Assembly: GCF_000725385.1 (NCBI RefSeq)
Contig: NZ_CP008884.1
Span: 1,736,001 to 1,800,000, forward strand
Direction of reading: 5' to 3'
Origin: Dyella japonica A8
GTDB lineage: Bacteria; Pseudomonadota; Gammaproteobacteria; Xanthomonadales; Rhodanobacteraceae
Length of the DNA stretch: 64,000 nucleotides
Shown here: positions 18,890 to 28,014 of the stretch, piece after piece
Position numbering within the stretch: the first letter of the stretch is position 1
How the letters are laid out: every line of letters starts with the position of its first letter
Made by a program: the position numbers and the translations under genes
Notes under the pieces: generated by a model
What the model was told of the DNA's origin: nothing
The model's input: the letters and a program-made list of their open reading frames with translations, nothing else
Database searches by the model: none

Positions 18890-21133
18890 TCAGGGCGTTG
18901 GCCGCAACAGGGAGCCGAAGGTCAGGTAGATCGAGTTGTGGCCGCCTTGCGCGTACCCGTAGCCAAGGAACAACGGGCCCAGCGGCGTCTGGACGCCAAG
19001 GAACAGGCTGCCGGCGTAGATCAGCGAATCGAGGCGCACCTGCTCCCGGCTTTGCCAGGTATTGCCCGCTTCCAGGCTGGTGCCGATGTAGATGGGCGTG
19101 GAGAACAGCGCGTCCATCCTGCCGGTGCGGCGGTACAGGACGGCGCGTCCCAGGAAGGCCTGGTTGCCGTTCAAGGAGCGCTCGGGGTAGCCGGACAGAT
19201 TGAGGAACCCGCCCAGGAAGCTCTGGGTCTCGAAGAAATTCTCGTTGTTGAGGGCGCTGGCGGCACGCACCCCAAGCAGCAGGTGATAGCGGCTGTCGGC
19301 CATGCCGAAGTCGGGCACCCAGTCGGCGCTGAACTTGACCAGGTCGGCGTTGACCTTGCCACCCAGCCATGGGCGGTACCACTCGTAGTCGAGGTCGGTG
19401 CGGAGCCCATGCGAGGGAAATTGCGCGTTGTCGAGGCTGTCCCAGTTCAGGCCGAGCTTGGTCATCGCATAGTCCGCGGCCTGGCTGGCCGGGAAAACGA
19501 CCGGGCTGCCGATGCGCAGGTCACCGCTGTCGCGGCCGCGCTGGAAGGCGGCGAGCACGCGCCAATAGGTCGAAGGTGACCAGCCCGTCTCCAGGCCCAG
19601 GTACCGGCGCTTGATGCGGTATTCGGCCAGCTGCTGCTCGCCGTTGCTGGTAAAGACGGGATAGTCCTCGTTGCGCAGCAAGGCATAAGGCATCACGTAA
19701 CCGCCGGCACCTTGCCAGAACGGCTGGTAGAACTCCGTGGCCAGGCCTCCGATGCGGCCCGCCCACAAGGTGTTGCGCCACTCGGCACCCAGGTGGTTGA
19801 GGTTGGTCGCGGTGATTTCCGTCGAAATCAGGTATTCGCTGCGACCCTGGAAGTCGTCGTCCAGCTCGAAGCCGAGCTTGCCGTACAACGGTCCCCATGG
19901 CTTGTCGCGTGGAATGATCAGCAGTCCGCGATCGTTGCCGTCCTGCTGCAGGCGGTAGTCGATCTGCTGGTAGTTGCCGCGCCCATAGATGCTGCCGATC
20001 TGGCTCTCCAGCTTCTTGGGATCGAACGGCTGGCCCACGTCCTTGGCGAGCCGCTCGTCCACGTACTTGGCCGTGTCGGTATGCGTGGCATCCACTTTCA
20101 GGAAGGCGACCAGGCCCGGGTCGAAGTCGCGTTGGCGATGCTGCGCGATGAATCGCGACCATTCCTCCGGGCCCACGGACAGGGCGCGCAGACGGGGCAG
20201 GGCGGCTTCCGCCGCGGCGTGGCCGATGGCGATGGCCTCGGCGCCGCGATTGAATTCGGCCGCGCTCATGGTGCCGAGCGCCGGCGTGATCAGGATGTCG
20301 TTCGGGCCCAGGGTGTCCAGCTGACGCTGCGTCTTTTCCTCCATCAACGCGCTGACCATCTGGTTGAGCACGGCGACGGGATTGCTCAACTCATCGCGTT
20401 TCAGCAGCGGCGAGCCCACGTTGACCACGATCAGCTGCGTGGCACCCATGCCGCGCGCGACGTCGATGGGTACGTTGTCCATCAGGCCACCGTCGACCAG
20501 CAGCTGGTCGTCGATGTTGGTGGGCGCGAAGGCGCCCGGCACGGACATGCTGGAGCGGATCGACAGCGCAAGGTCGCCGGACCCGAACACCGCCGGCTTG
20601 CCGGCCACGATGTCCGTGGCCACGGCCCGGAACGGAATCGACAGTTGATCGAAGTCGTGCACGTTCCACGTCGACAGCAGCAGGCGACGCAACAGCAACA
20701 GCAGCTTCTGGCCCTGCACCACGCCCGCCGGCGTGATGATGCGGCCGTTCTTGTAGCCCACCTCGAAATCGAGGAGATACCGGTAGTCGGCATCCTTGCG
20801 GCGCATGGGCAGTTCGCCGCGCGCCGGGTTGTCGGTGAACAGGTCGTTCCAGTCCAGCGTGGTGATGATGTCGTGCATCTCCTGCGGCGTGTAGCCCGCC
20901 GCGTAGAGGCCGCCGACGATGGAGCCCATGCTGGTGCCGGAGATGCGGCAGACGGGGATGTGCTCGCGCTCGAGCACTTCGAGTACACCGATATGCGCGG
21001 CGCCTCGCGCGCCGCCGCCGCCAAGCACGAGGCCAATGCATCGATCCGGTGATGGAGCGGGTGCCGGCTGCCCGATGGCAGGCGTGACCGCACACAGGCA
21101 CAGCATCACGATCCACGCTAACCGGCAACGCAT
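18890..21133 (-). CDS. Patatin-like phospholipase with C-terminal outer-membrane barrel (type Vd secretion, PlpD-like)
   Basis: 747 residues: signal peptide (to about residue 21), patatin lipase domain, a POTRA-like region (~330-400) and a C-terminal 16-strand-type barrel ending in F-x-x-GSLLRPTP. The oxyanion motif GGGGARG (38-44), nucleophile motif GTSMG (Ser68) and catalytic Asp in DGG (Asp214) are all present, so the Ser-Asp dyad is complete. In PlpD of Pseudomonas the lipase is displayed or released through its own barrel. ATG at 21133 is chosen because GAGGG lies 6 nt upstream; the GTG one codon earlier is too close. Confidence 0.92.
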   Translation of the reverse strand: MRCRLAWIVMLCLCAVTPAIGQPAPAPSPDRCIGLVLGGGGARGAAHIGVLEVLEREHIPVCRISGTSMGSIVGGLYAAGYTPQEMHDIITTLDWNDLFTDNPARGELPMRRKDADYRYLLDFEVGYKNGRIITPAGVVQGQKLLLLLRRLLLSTWNVHDFDQLSIPFRAVATDIVAGKPAVFGSGDLALSIRSSMSVPGAFAPTNIDDQLLVDGGLMDNVPIDVARGMGATQLIVVNVGSPLLKRDELSNPVAVLNQMVSALMEEKTQRQLDTLGPNDILITPALGTMSAAEFNRGAEAIAIGHAAAEAALPRLRALSVGPEEWSRFIAQHRQRDFDPGLVAFLKVDATHTDTAKYVDERLAKDVGQPFDPKKLESQIGSIYGRGNYQQIDYRLQQDGNDRGLLIIPRDKPWGPLYGKLGFELDDDFQGRSEYLISTEITATNLNHLGAEWRNTLWAGRIGGLATEFYQPFWQGAGGYVMPYALLRNEDYPVFTSNGEQQLAEYRIKRRYLGLETGWSPSTYWRVLAAFQRGRDSGDLRIGSPVVFPASQAADYAMTKLGLNWDSLDNAQFPSHGLRTDLDYEWYRPWLGGKVNADLVKFSADWVPDFGMADSRYHLLLGVRAASALNNENFFETQSFLGGFLNLSGYPERSLNGNQAFLGRAVLYRRTGRMDALFSTPIYIGTSLEAGNTWQSREQVRLDSLIYAGSLFLGVQTPLGPLFLGYGYAQGGHNSIYLTFGSLLRPTP

Positions 21134-21317
21134 CACTATCCCTCGTGTAGAAAAACGACGTTACGCGAGTGACGCCGTCGTTTCCGCATCGTAAGGCAGA
21201 AAGCAGGTTTTTGCGTCGGTGAAATTACTCAAGCCAGCGCGCGCACGCTGCATACACACAGCCTGCTCACCAAGCTGTCTGGAGGGTCATCGGCCTCACA
21301 CCGTTGCGGGAGGCCGG

Positions 21318-21347
21318 AAAAACGAAGCGGGATCGAAGCGATCCCGC
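21318..21347 (-). terminator. Rho-independent terminator after the molybdenum-hydroxylase-like operon
   Basis: On the minus strand GCGGGATCG, a 3-nt loop and CGATCCCGC form a perfect 9-bp stem, followed by TTCG and five T (21318-21322). It lies just after the stop codon at 21355. Confidence 0.85.
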
Positions 21348-21354
21348 CCGTTCG

Positions 21355-23619
21355 TTACAGCATGCGCAGCATTTCCTTGAGCAGCGGCAGGCGGCGCACG
21401 CGCACCGCGCTCACGCGGAACACCGCGTTGGCCAGCGCCGGTGCGGCGCTAGGCATGCCGAGGAAGCTCGCGCCCGTGGGATCGCGGTCGCCGGGGACGA
21501 TGATCACTTCGGTGGTGTCCGGCAGCAACGCCATGCTGGCCAGCGGATAGTCCTTCCAGCTGTGCTGCTGGACCTGGCTGTCCTTGTAGCTGATGGACAG
21601 GTTCAGTGCGGCGGACAGTGCGTCGAGCGTGGCGCCGGCCACCTGGCCTTCAAGACCCATCGGATTCACCGCACGGCCAACGTCCACCGCGCACACCACG
21701 CGTTCGATGTTGAGCCGGTCGCCCTGCAGGGAGGTTTCGATGGCGTGTGCCACATAGGCGCCATCGATGTGCCAGCAGGCGATGCCCAAGCCGTTGACGG
21801 TGCGCAGCCAGTTCTTCCACTCGATGCGATCGGCGACCAGCTTGAGCACATTGATCAGGCGGCCCGTGTCCAGCGTGCGTCCGTCGCCGAGCGGAATCAT
21901 GCGTGCCTCGCCGATCAGGCGCAGCCGCGTCACCAGCGGGTCTTCCTTGAGCGAATGGGCGATTTCGTCGACGAAGCTTTCCACCGCGAAGGCATTGCTG
22001 ACATGCGGCATGCCACGCGAGGGTCCGCGCAGCATGGCGGAGGGCAGGGAGTACCAGTCGTTGCGCAAATGCGGCACGAGGCCCGCGGGAAGCTGGTGCG
22101 CGTCGACTTCGGACGTCCACAGCTGGTTGTCCGGCAGGCCACGCTGCGCCAGCGCCGAGGCACTGGCCATGCGCTGGTTCCAGCTGACGATCTGGCGCTT
22201 GCCGTCCAGCGCGGCGCTGAACTTGTGCACGGTGGCAGAGCGGTAGTAGTCCTGCGTGAGGTCCTCGTCGCGCGTCCACATCAGCTTGACCGGCTTTTCC
22301 ACGGCCTTGGCCAGCATGACGGCTTCGGCGACATAGTCGTGGTCCAGCCGGCGGCCGTAGCCACCGCCAACGCGGGGCACGCGGATCTCGATCTGGGCGG
22401 GCGACAGGCCGGTCAGGCGCTGCACGACCTTCCACGCCTGCTGCGGCGCCTGCGTGGGCACGACCAGCACGGCGCCGTCCTTGTCGACCTTCGCCACGCA
22501 GTTCATCGGCTCGGCGGTGGCATGGGCCAGCCAGGGCTGCACGTAAGTGGCCTCGAGGCGATGCGCGGCCTTCTTGGCGGCGGCATCGACGTCGCCGTCG
22601 TTGCGCACGCGCGCGGCGGGCTGGGCGTTCTTGTCGTTGACGAGGTCGGCGGCCTGCTGTTCGAACCAGGCGCTGCTTTCATTCTGCGCACCGGCCTTCC
22701 ACTGCAGCTTCAGCTTGGCGCGGCCTTGCAGGGCCGCCCAGGTGTTTTCGGCCAACACCGCCACGGCGGGCGAGCGCACGGTCTGGCCGAGCGGGACGCC
22801 GGCTTCCGGCTTGACCTGCACCACCTTGACCACGCCCTTCACCGCGAGCGCTTCGCTGGTGTCCAGGCTTTCCACGCTGCCATCGGGCCACGGGCAATGC
22901 GAGAGCACGGCGATCAGCGCGTCCGCCATGTAGGTGTCGAGCGCATGGGTGGCCTGGCCGGTCACGATGGCGCGCGCGTCGACGTCGCCGGCCGGCTGGC
23001 CGATCAGCGTGTAGCGATCCGGCGTCTTGGGCGGCACGGGCGCATCGGGCGGTGCGATCTTGGCGGCGGCTTCGGCGAGTTCGCCGTAGCCCAGGCGGCG
23101 ACCGTCCGGAGCGACCACGTTGCCTTCCTGGCAGTGCAGGCGGTCCGCCGGCACGCCGAGACGGCGTGCCGCGGCCTGCAGGAGCAGCCAGCGCGCCAGC
23201 GCGCCGGCGCCGCGCAGGTCGGCCCACGCTGCGGGAATGGAATTGCCCAGGCCGCTGGTCTGGTGACCGTAGACCCAGCGCGGTTTGCCGTTGTCGTCTT
23301 CCACGCCCAGGCCAAGCGACACCGTGCTCACGCGCGTCCAGTCGGCGTCCAGCTCGTCGGCGATGATGCGAGCCAGCGAGGTGGACGTGCCGGTGCCGGT
23401 GTCCGGATCGCGGATGCCGATGACGACATGACCGTCGGCGTCGATGCGCACGTACGCACCCAGGCCATACAGCGTGTCGCCGAGCAAGGCGGGAGGGACC
23501 GGCGCGTCCACGGCTTGCGCGAACGGAATGCCCACGACCAGCGCGCCAGCCGCGCCCGCGAGCACCTTGAGGAAGCCGCGACGCGAAAGCGCGATGGCGT
23601 TGTCGTTGGTGTGGCTCAT
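21355..23619 (-). CDS. Molybdopterin-binding oxidoreductase large subunit (isoquinoline 1-oxidoreductase beta-like), active site atypical
   Basis: 754 residues with a Tat signal (SRRGFLKVLAGAAGALVVG), so probably exported folded. It is the xanthine-oxidase-family large subunit of the IorB type: DGHVVIGIRDPDTGTGTSTSL, VPRVGGGYGRRLDHDYVAEA, NAFAVESFVDEIA, and a C-terminal PSAAPALANAVFR. The key positions look altered. The usual MGQG is TGTG here, the usual QVEGG is QVAGA, and the GVGEP motif that carries the catalytic glutamate reads ASFLG. Whether it is active on any substrate is therefore open. It overlaps the small-subunit gene by ATGA (23616-23619), so the two are translationally coupled. 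Confidence 0.85.
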   Translation of the reverse strand: MSHTNDNAIALSRRGFLKVLAGAAGALVVGIPFAQAVDAPVPPALLGDTLYGLGAYVRIDADGHVVIGIRDPDTGTGTSTSLARIIADELDADWTRVSTVSLGLGVEDDNGKPRWVYGHQTSGLGNSIPAAWADLRGAGALARWLLLQAAARRLGVPADRLHCQEGNVVAPDGRRLGYGELAEAAAKIAPPDAPVPPKTPDRYTLIGQPAGDVDARAIVTGQATHALDTYMADALIAVLSHCPWPDGSVESLDTSEALAVKGVVKVVQVKPEAGVPLGQTVRSPAVAVLAENTWAALQGRAKLKLQWKAGAQNESSAWFEQQAADLVNDKNAQPAARVRNDGDVDAAAKKAAHRLEATYVQPWLAHATAEPMNCVAKVDKDGAVLVVPTQAPQQAWKVVQRLTGLSPAQIEIRVPRVGGGYGRRLDHDYVAEAVMLAKAVEKPVKLMWTRDEDLTQDYYRSATVHKFSAALDGKRQIVSWNQRMASASALAQRGLPDNQLWTSEVDAHQLPAGLVPHLRNDWYSLPSAMLRGPSRGMPHVSNAFAVESFVDEIAHSLKEDPLVTRLRLIGEARMIPLGDGRTLDTGRLINVLKLVADRIEWKNWLRTVNGLGIACWHIDGAYVAHAIETSLQGDRLNIERVVCAVDVGRAVNPMGLEGQVAGATLDALSAALNLSISYKDSQVQQHSWKDYPLASMALLPDTTEVIIVPGDRDPTGASFLGMPSAAPALANAVFRVSAVRVRRLPLLKEMLRML

Positions 23620-24146
23620 GCGTGGGCTCCCTTGGCAACGCGCTTGATGGCGCGACGCACGCGGGTCTGGCAGCCGCAGCGGCACAGGTTGGGCAACTGG
23701 TCGATGTCGTTGTCACTGGGCTGCGGATGGCGATTGAGCAGGTCCAGCGAAGCCATCAGCCAGCCGGGCGTGCAGTAGCCGCAGCCGATGGCGTCTTCAT
23801 CGACGAACGCCTGCTGCAGCGGATGCAGCTTGCCGTCCGTCGCGGCGAGCCCTTCCACCGTGGTGACCTTCTTGCCGGCGAGTTTGGCGACCGGAAGATG
23901 CGTAGCCGAGGCGAGCTTGCCGTCGACCAGCACCAGGTCGTAGCCGCCTTCGCCGTGCTCGCCGCTGTACTTGGTGCCCGTCAGGCGCAGCACGTCGCGC
24001 AGATACCACAGCAGGGGCATCTGGTCGTCACCGGAGTGGCGATAGCTCTTGCCGTTGATCTCCAGGTCGACTCCCTCGCGCACCTTCTCGGGCACGATGG
24101 TGTTGCTTGTACCGGGTGTCGGCATCTGGTCCTGCGCGTTCGCCAT
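23616..24146 (-). CDS. [2Fe-2S]-protein small subunit (IorA-like) lacking the plant-type cluster cysteines
   Basis: 176 residues. Normally the electron-transfer subunit of an aldehyde oxidase/isoquinoline oxidoreductase, with two [2Fe-2S] clusters. The C-terminal cluster ligands are intact (GCGYC, Cys122 and Cys125; CRC, Cys155 and Cys157). In the N-terminal ferredoxin-like domain, where relatives have GCGxGxCGxC...C, this protein reads SGEHGEGGYD followed by SAT. All four cysteines are absent although the surrounding LTGTKY and VLVDGK are conserved. The DNA reads clearly in frame. Start ATG 24146 has AAGGAG upstream; an earlier ATG would add ten residues. The permease gene ends 51 bp upstream on the same strand. 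Confidence 0.87.
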   Translation of the reverse strand: MANAQDQMPTPGTSNTIVPEKVREGVDLEINGKSYRHSGDDQMPLLWYLRDVLRLTGTKYSGEHGEGGYDLVLVDGKLASATHLPVAKLAGKKVTTVEGLAATDGKLHPLQQAFVDEDAIGCGYCTPGWLMASLDLLNRHPQPSDNDIDQLPNLCRCGCQTRVRRAIKRVAKGAHA

Positions 24147-24197
24147 CGGTTCGGGGCTCCTTGGGAATCCGCTCATTGTGGCATTGCAGCGCGGTTC

Positions 24198-25523
24198 TTA
24201 GGAGGTGACCCGGCTGAACAGGCGTCGCCACACCAGGTAGACCGGGACGCCCGCGGCCATGATCAGCAGGCCGATACCCGTGTTCTTGGGGCTGGCCTGC
24301 AAGCTCTGCACCACCACCAGGCCCACCGTGCCGATGAAGATCAGCGGCAGCACCGGGTAGCCGGGCACGCGGAAACTGGCCTGGTCGCCCTCGCGGCGGC
24401 GGTACCAGAACAGCGTGGCCACGCCCACGGCGCAGGCGAGCCAGTCGCCGAAGGTGGCGTAATCGAGCAGCTGGCCGTAGCTGCCGGACAGCACCAGCAC
24501 AATGGCCCAGCCCGAGAGCAGCAGCAGGGCGACATTGGGCGTGCGGTGCACCGGGTGCAGGCGTGCCACGCTGCGGAAGAACAGGCCGTCGTTGCCCATC
24601 ACCTGCAGCACGCGCGCACCCGATACCAAGGTGATGTTGCAGAAGCCCAGCGTGGAAATGGCGATGCCGATGGCCATGACCTTGGCGCCCGCGCTGCCGA
24701 ACACGCGCTGCATCACATCGGCCGCCGGGGTGTGGCTGGCGGCAAGGCCGTTGTGCCCGAGCACGGCGAGGTAAGCGAGGTTCACCAGGGCATAGGCGGC
24801 GATCACCAGCACCATGCCGATAAACAGTGCGCGGGGCAGGGTGCGCTGAGGCTCGGCCACTTCACCCGCGAGATTGTTGAGGTAGGTGAAACCGGAGTAG
24901 GCGAACAGCACCGGCAGCGCCGCACCCATGAAGCCCACGTCGGCGAAGGCCGGGTCGGGGGCCAGTACATCCTTCCCGCCGGCACCGGCGAGGAACAGGC
25001 CGCACACCACCAGCACCGCCACGGCGAGTAGCTTCAGCAGGGTGAACAGGTTGTGCACCTGCGCGCCCAGCTTCAGCCCGAACAGGTTGATCAGCGCCAC
25101 AAAAGCCAGGGCGCCGGCTGCCAGCGGCGTGATCATGGCGGTCGGCAAGCCGAACACCGCGGCGGCATAGCTGGCGAAGATGGTGGCCACCGCAGCGCTG
25201 GACCCCGAATAGATCACCAGCAGCATGGTCCAGCCGAACAGGAACCCGGCCAGTGGCCCGAAGGCATCGCGCAGATAGACGTAGCTGCCGCCGGCATGCG
25301 GGCGGCGGGCGCCCAGTTCGGCATAGCACAGCGCGCCAATGAGGGTCAGTATGCCGGCGCCAACCCACACCAGCAGCAGCGCCATCCCTGATTCCGTACG
25401 CCCGGCGGCGATATAAGGATTGAGGAAGATGCCGCCGCCAATCAACCCGCCGACCACGATCAGGGCCGCGTCCCACGGGCGGAGGCGACGGACGTAGCCG
25501 CTGGAAGTGGAGGTGTCGCTCAT
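24198..25523 (-). CDS. APC-superfamily amino-acid permease
   Basis: 441 residues with about 12 hydrophobic membrane segments. The first carries the APC signature region DAALIVVGGLIGGGIFLNPY. Later hallmarks are ALCYAELGARRPHAGGSYVYLRDAFGP and FAYSGFTYLNNLAGEVAEPQRTLP. It resembles basic/neutral amino-acid transporters, but the substrate cannot be read from sequence. Start ATG at 25523 gives MSDTSTSSGYVRRLRPWD. It is followed by the small [2Fe-2S] subunit gene after 51 bp on the same strand, so the three genes may form one transcript; a functional link is not obvious. Confidence 0.88.
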   Translation of the reverse strand: MSDTSTSSGYVRRLRPWDAALIVVGGLIGGGIFLNPYIAAGRTESGMALLLVWVGAGILTLIGALCYAELGARRPHAGGSYVYLRDAFGPLAGFLFGWTMLLVIYSGSSAAVATIFASYAAAVFGLPTAMITPLAAGALAFVALINLFGLKLGAQVHNLFTLLKLLAVAVLVVCGLFLAGAGGKDVLAPDPAFADVGFMGAALPVLFAYSGFTYLNNLAGEVAEPQRTLPRALFIGMVLVIAAYALVNLAYLAVLGHNGLAASHTPAADVMQRVFGSAGAKVMAIGIAISTLGFCNITLVSGARVLQVMGNDGLFFRSVARLHPVHRTPNVALLLLSGWAIVLVLSGSYGQLLDYATFGDWLACAVGVATLFWYRRREGDQASFRVPGYPVLPLIFIGTVGLVVVQSLQASPKNTGIGLLIMAAGVPVYLVWRRLFSRVTS

Positions 25524-25610
25524 GGATGCGCCGCTGCGGGAAATTGCGGTGAGCATGGCGGCTGCGGCGCCCTGCGGCAAGCGCCGCTCCGCAATGGCGA
25601 GGGCGACGTG

Positions 25611-25637
25611 CTGGCCGGCGGGGAGCCCGCCGGCCAG
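25611..25637 (-). terminator. Strong hairpin downstream of the S53 peptidase gene
   Basis: Perfect 12-bp arms CTGGCCGGCGGG and CCCGCCGGCCAG with a 3-nt loop lie just beyond the S53 stop codon at 25660. No T tract follows on the minus strand, so termination is likely but not certain. Confidence 0.5.
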
Positions 25638-25659
25638 CCGTGCCGAGGCTAGGGCCTCA

Positions 25660-27594
25660 TCAGAAGCCTGAGCGCAGGAACAGATCCAGATTGGTCACGT
25701 TGAGCGTGCCCAGGCCGGTACCCCGGTCATACCCCGGCTTGCCGTTGTAGTACCAGTTGTCGCCGTCGCGGATATCGTTGAAGCTCGAATACTTCCCGTA
25801 GCCGAAGACGTTCTGCAGGAAGTACATCTGCGGGTTCAAGAAGCCCACGCGATGGCCCGTGCTCTGGGTCAGCAGCGCGGCGATGCCGTTGAGCTGCGGC
25901 GCCACGAAACTGGTGCCGCCATGGCCGGCAACGAGTCCGCCATCGACCGTGGAGACCATCAGGTATCCCGTTTCCGGGTCCGCGTTGAGCGCGACGTCCG
26001 GCACGTTGCGTCCCTGGAAATTGCCCGGCAACACCAGCAACGTGGTTTCGCCCGCGGCGGGATCATTGAATGACAGCGTCTGCTTCTTCTCGCTGCGACG
26101 GATACCGTTGGTGAACCACTGGTACACCGGCGTCTGCCAGTACACGCTGACGCCACCGCCGCCGCCCACCGAGAACACATCGATCACGCCTTTGCCGATG
26201 TACGTGTCGAAGTAGTTCTGGATGTAGTCCCAACCCCAGACGCGTTCCTTGGTGATCGACTGCACCGGACCGCTGCCGAAGTGGGAACTGAAGGGCACGG
26301 TGGTGCCGCCGGCCGCCGTGATGTACGGGTCCGACGCCGGCGAATCGACGGTGAGCGGCGCGTTGAAGGTTCCAGGCGCGGTGCCGGCGCCAAGTCCGCG
26401 CACGGTGTCATACGCACCCGAGTCGGCGCTGGCGGCAAAGGTGGATTGTCCCTGCACGGCCGCTTCCAGCAAGATCTGGTGGAAGGTCTGCAGATCGCCT
26501 GCGTCGGTGGTGTCGGTGTTGCTCGCACCGGCGACGTTGAGCGCGGCGAAGTTGAAAATTTCCGGCAGGCCCCAGCTGGTGGAAATGGCGTCAGCCTTGT
26601 TGTCCACCACGGCCTGCATGAACGCGTCAGTGAAACCGGTGCCGGCATTGGGCGCGTCGTACACCAGGATGTCCGCGAACGGAGCGACGCCACCGGACTG
26701 CTCGACGTCCAGCGAGGTTTCGCCGCTGCCCGCATCAATCGCGCCGCCGCCATCCACATGGACTTGTGTGATGCGGTTGGGCTTGGTGATCAGGCCGATG
26801 TCGTTCCAGTAGGTCTGCGCATCGTCCGGATAGAAATTGGACAAGGTCACGATAGCGATGGTCGAGCCCTGGCCATTGACGCCACGCGCATACAGCGGGT
26901 TGATGTTGTACATGTTGGCCACGTCACCCACGGTGAACTCGCCCGGCACGCCCGTGGCGGTGGAGTTGCCGCCCTTGCTCGCCGGCGCGCTGAGCGTGCT
27001 GCGGGCAAGCGCCTTTGCGCCCACCGCCGTCACTGGCTTGTTTTCCACCGACTTCATGACATGGGACAGGTATTTGTGTTCATTGCTGAGGCCGGAAACG
27101 AGCAGCAGCGTGTTGGTCAGTTGCGCTGGCAGGATCAGCGGCTGCGTCGGCCGATGGAAGGAGCGGCCGGTGTCCTTCGACGTAAAGGAGTGGATGGGCG
27201 TCTGGAAGGCCGCGCTGAACTGCGCCAGCGTGCCGCTGGTACGGATGGCCATATGGTTGGCCAGCACGCTGCCGCTCAGGCCGTTCTGCCGGAGGAAGTT
27301 CTGCACCTGGGCCAGCTCGGCGTCGGTGGCGCCGTACCTGCTGGCGAATTCGCTGGTGGAAAGAAACTGGCGATAGTGGGGACTGCCGGGCGTGACCGTC
27401 TGCTGGATGTAGTCCTCCAGCTGCTCCTGGTTGTGCAGCCGCAGGACCAGCGTGACATTGACGACCTGCGAGTTGTTGGCTGTTCCCGTATCGACGGCCG
27501 GTTTGACGTCCGCCGCCATGGAGGTGGCAGCGGCGGAGGTGAGCAGCATGGCGAGAGAGGCCGCGAGCGACTTGCGATGCAACGTCGAAAGCAT
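25660..27594 (-). CDS. Secreted S53-family (sedolisin / pro-kumamolisin) serine peptidase
   Basis: 644 residues: signal peptide (LAASLAMLLTSAAATSMA), a pro-kumamolisin activation domain (about 40-185) and the S53 catalytic domain. The Glu-Asp pair lies in GETSLDVEQ (Glu292, Asp296), the oxyanion Asp in SADSGAY (Asp391), and the nucleophile in GHGGTSFVAPQ (Ser562). All are intact. The C-terminal DIRDGDN region fits the family calcium site. Such enzymes are typically acid-active and auto-processed. The start at 27594 is supported by GGAG 8 nt upstream of ATG. Transcribed alone, divergent from the fumarase gene. Confidence 0.95.
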   Translation of the reverse strand: MLSTLHRKSLAASLAMLLTSAAATSMAADVKPAVDTGTANNSQVVNVTLVLRLHNQEQLEDYIQQTVTPGSPHYRQFLSTSEFASRYGATDAELAQVQNFLRQNGLSGSVLANHMAIRTSGTLAQFSAAFQTPIHSFTSKDTGRSFHRPTQPLILPAQLTNTLLLVSGLSNEHKYLSHVMKSVENKPVTAVGAKALARSTLSAPASKGGNSTATGVPGEFTVGDVANMYNINPLYARGVNGQGSTIAIVTLSNFYPDDAQTYWNDIGLITKPNRITQVHVDGGGAIDAGSGETSLDVEQSGGVAPFADILVYDAPNAGTGFTDAFMQAVVDNKADAISTSWGLPEIFNFAALNVAGASNTDTTDAGDLQTFHQILLEAAVQGQSTFAASADSGAYDTVRGLGAGTAPGTFNAPLTVDSPASDPYITAAGGTTVPFSSHFGSGPVQSITKERVWGWDYIQNYFDTYIGKGVIDVFSVGGGGGVSVYWQTPVYQWFTNGIRRSEKKQTLSFNDPAAGETTLLVLPGNFQGRNVPDVALNADPETGYLMVSTVDGGLVAGHGGTSFVAPQLNGIAALLTQSTGHRVGFLNPQMYFLQNVFGYGKYSSFNDIRDGDNWYYNGKPGYDRGTGLGTLNVTNLDLFLRSGF

Positions 27595-28014
27595 GTGTGG
27601 TTCTCCAGGGTGGATAAGACCCATGCCGGCTGACGGCCGCGCGCCTTCGCGCCGGCACGCCTTTCGGCAGGACCTAGGACGGACGTATTCGCACTCCCCA
27701 AACAGCCAGCCCGTCCCCCTGGACACCTTCACGCGCTGGTGTGGTGACGCTAGCCGTGTGTGCAGGAATCTGGAAGTGGCTGTTTTGGCGCAACATATTG
27801 CGAATCGGTGCCCGGCCTGCATTTGCTTGCGCAAGTTGTTGCGCCTACAACCTCTGACCTACACGAAGCCTGCTTTCCAGGCTTTTGCCCATGAAAAGAA
27901 CGAGTTGTCGGGGGTTTTCAGGCCGGCAGCCCGTTTGCGGCACAATAGGAGGGTTGTGCGTCGCCCACGGTCCCGTTGTCGACGCTTGTATTCCCCGGAG
28001 TCGAAGCCACCGCC
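27595..28014. other. Intergenic region between divergent S53 peptidase and fumarase genes
   Basis: 420 bp without a supportable gene. It must hold the two divergent promoters, but I cannot place them with confidence. A small perfect hairpin, AAGCCTG/CAGGCTT (27866-27884), lies in the middle. The short open frames here have no ribosome sites. Confidence 0.5.

Noticed and set aside
21304..23778. 824-residue plus-strand open frame opposite the oxidoreductase large subunit
   Set aside because: Antisense shadow with low-information composition; the minus strand carries Tat signal and family motifs.
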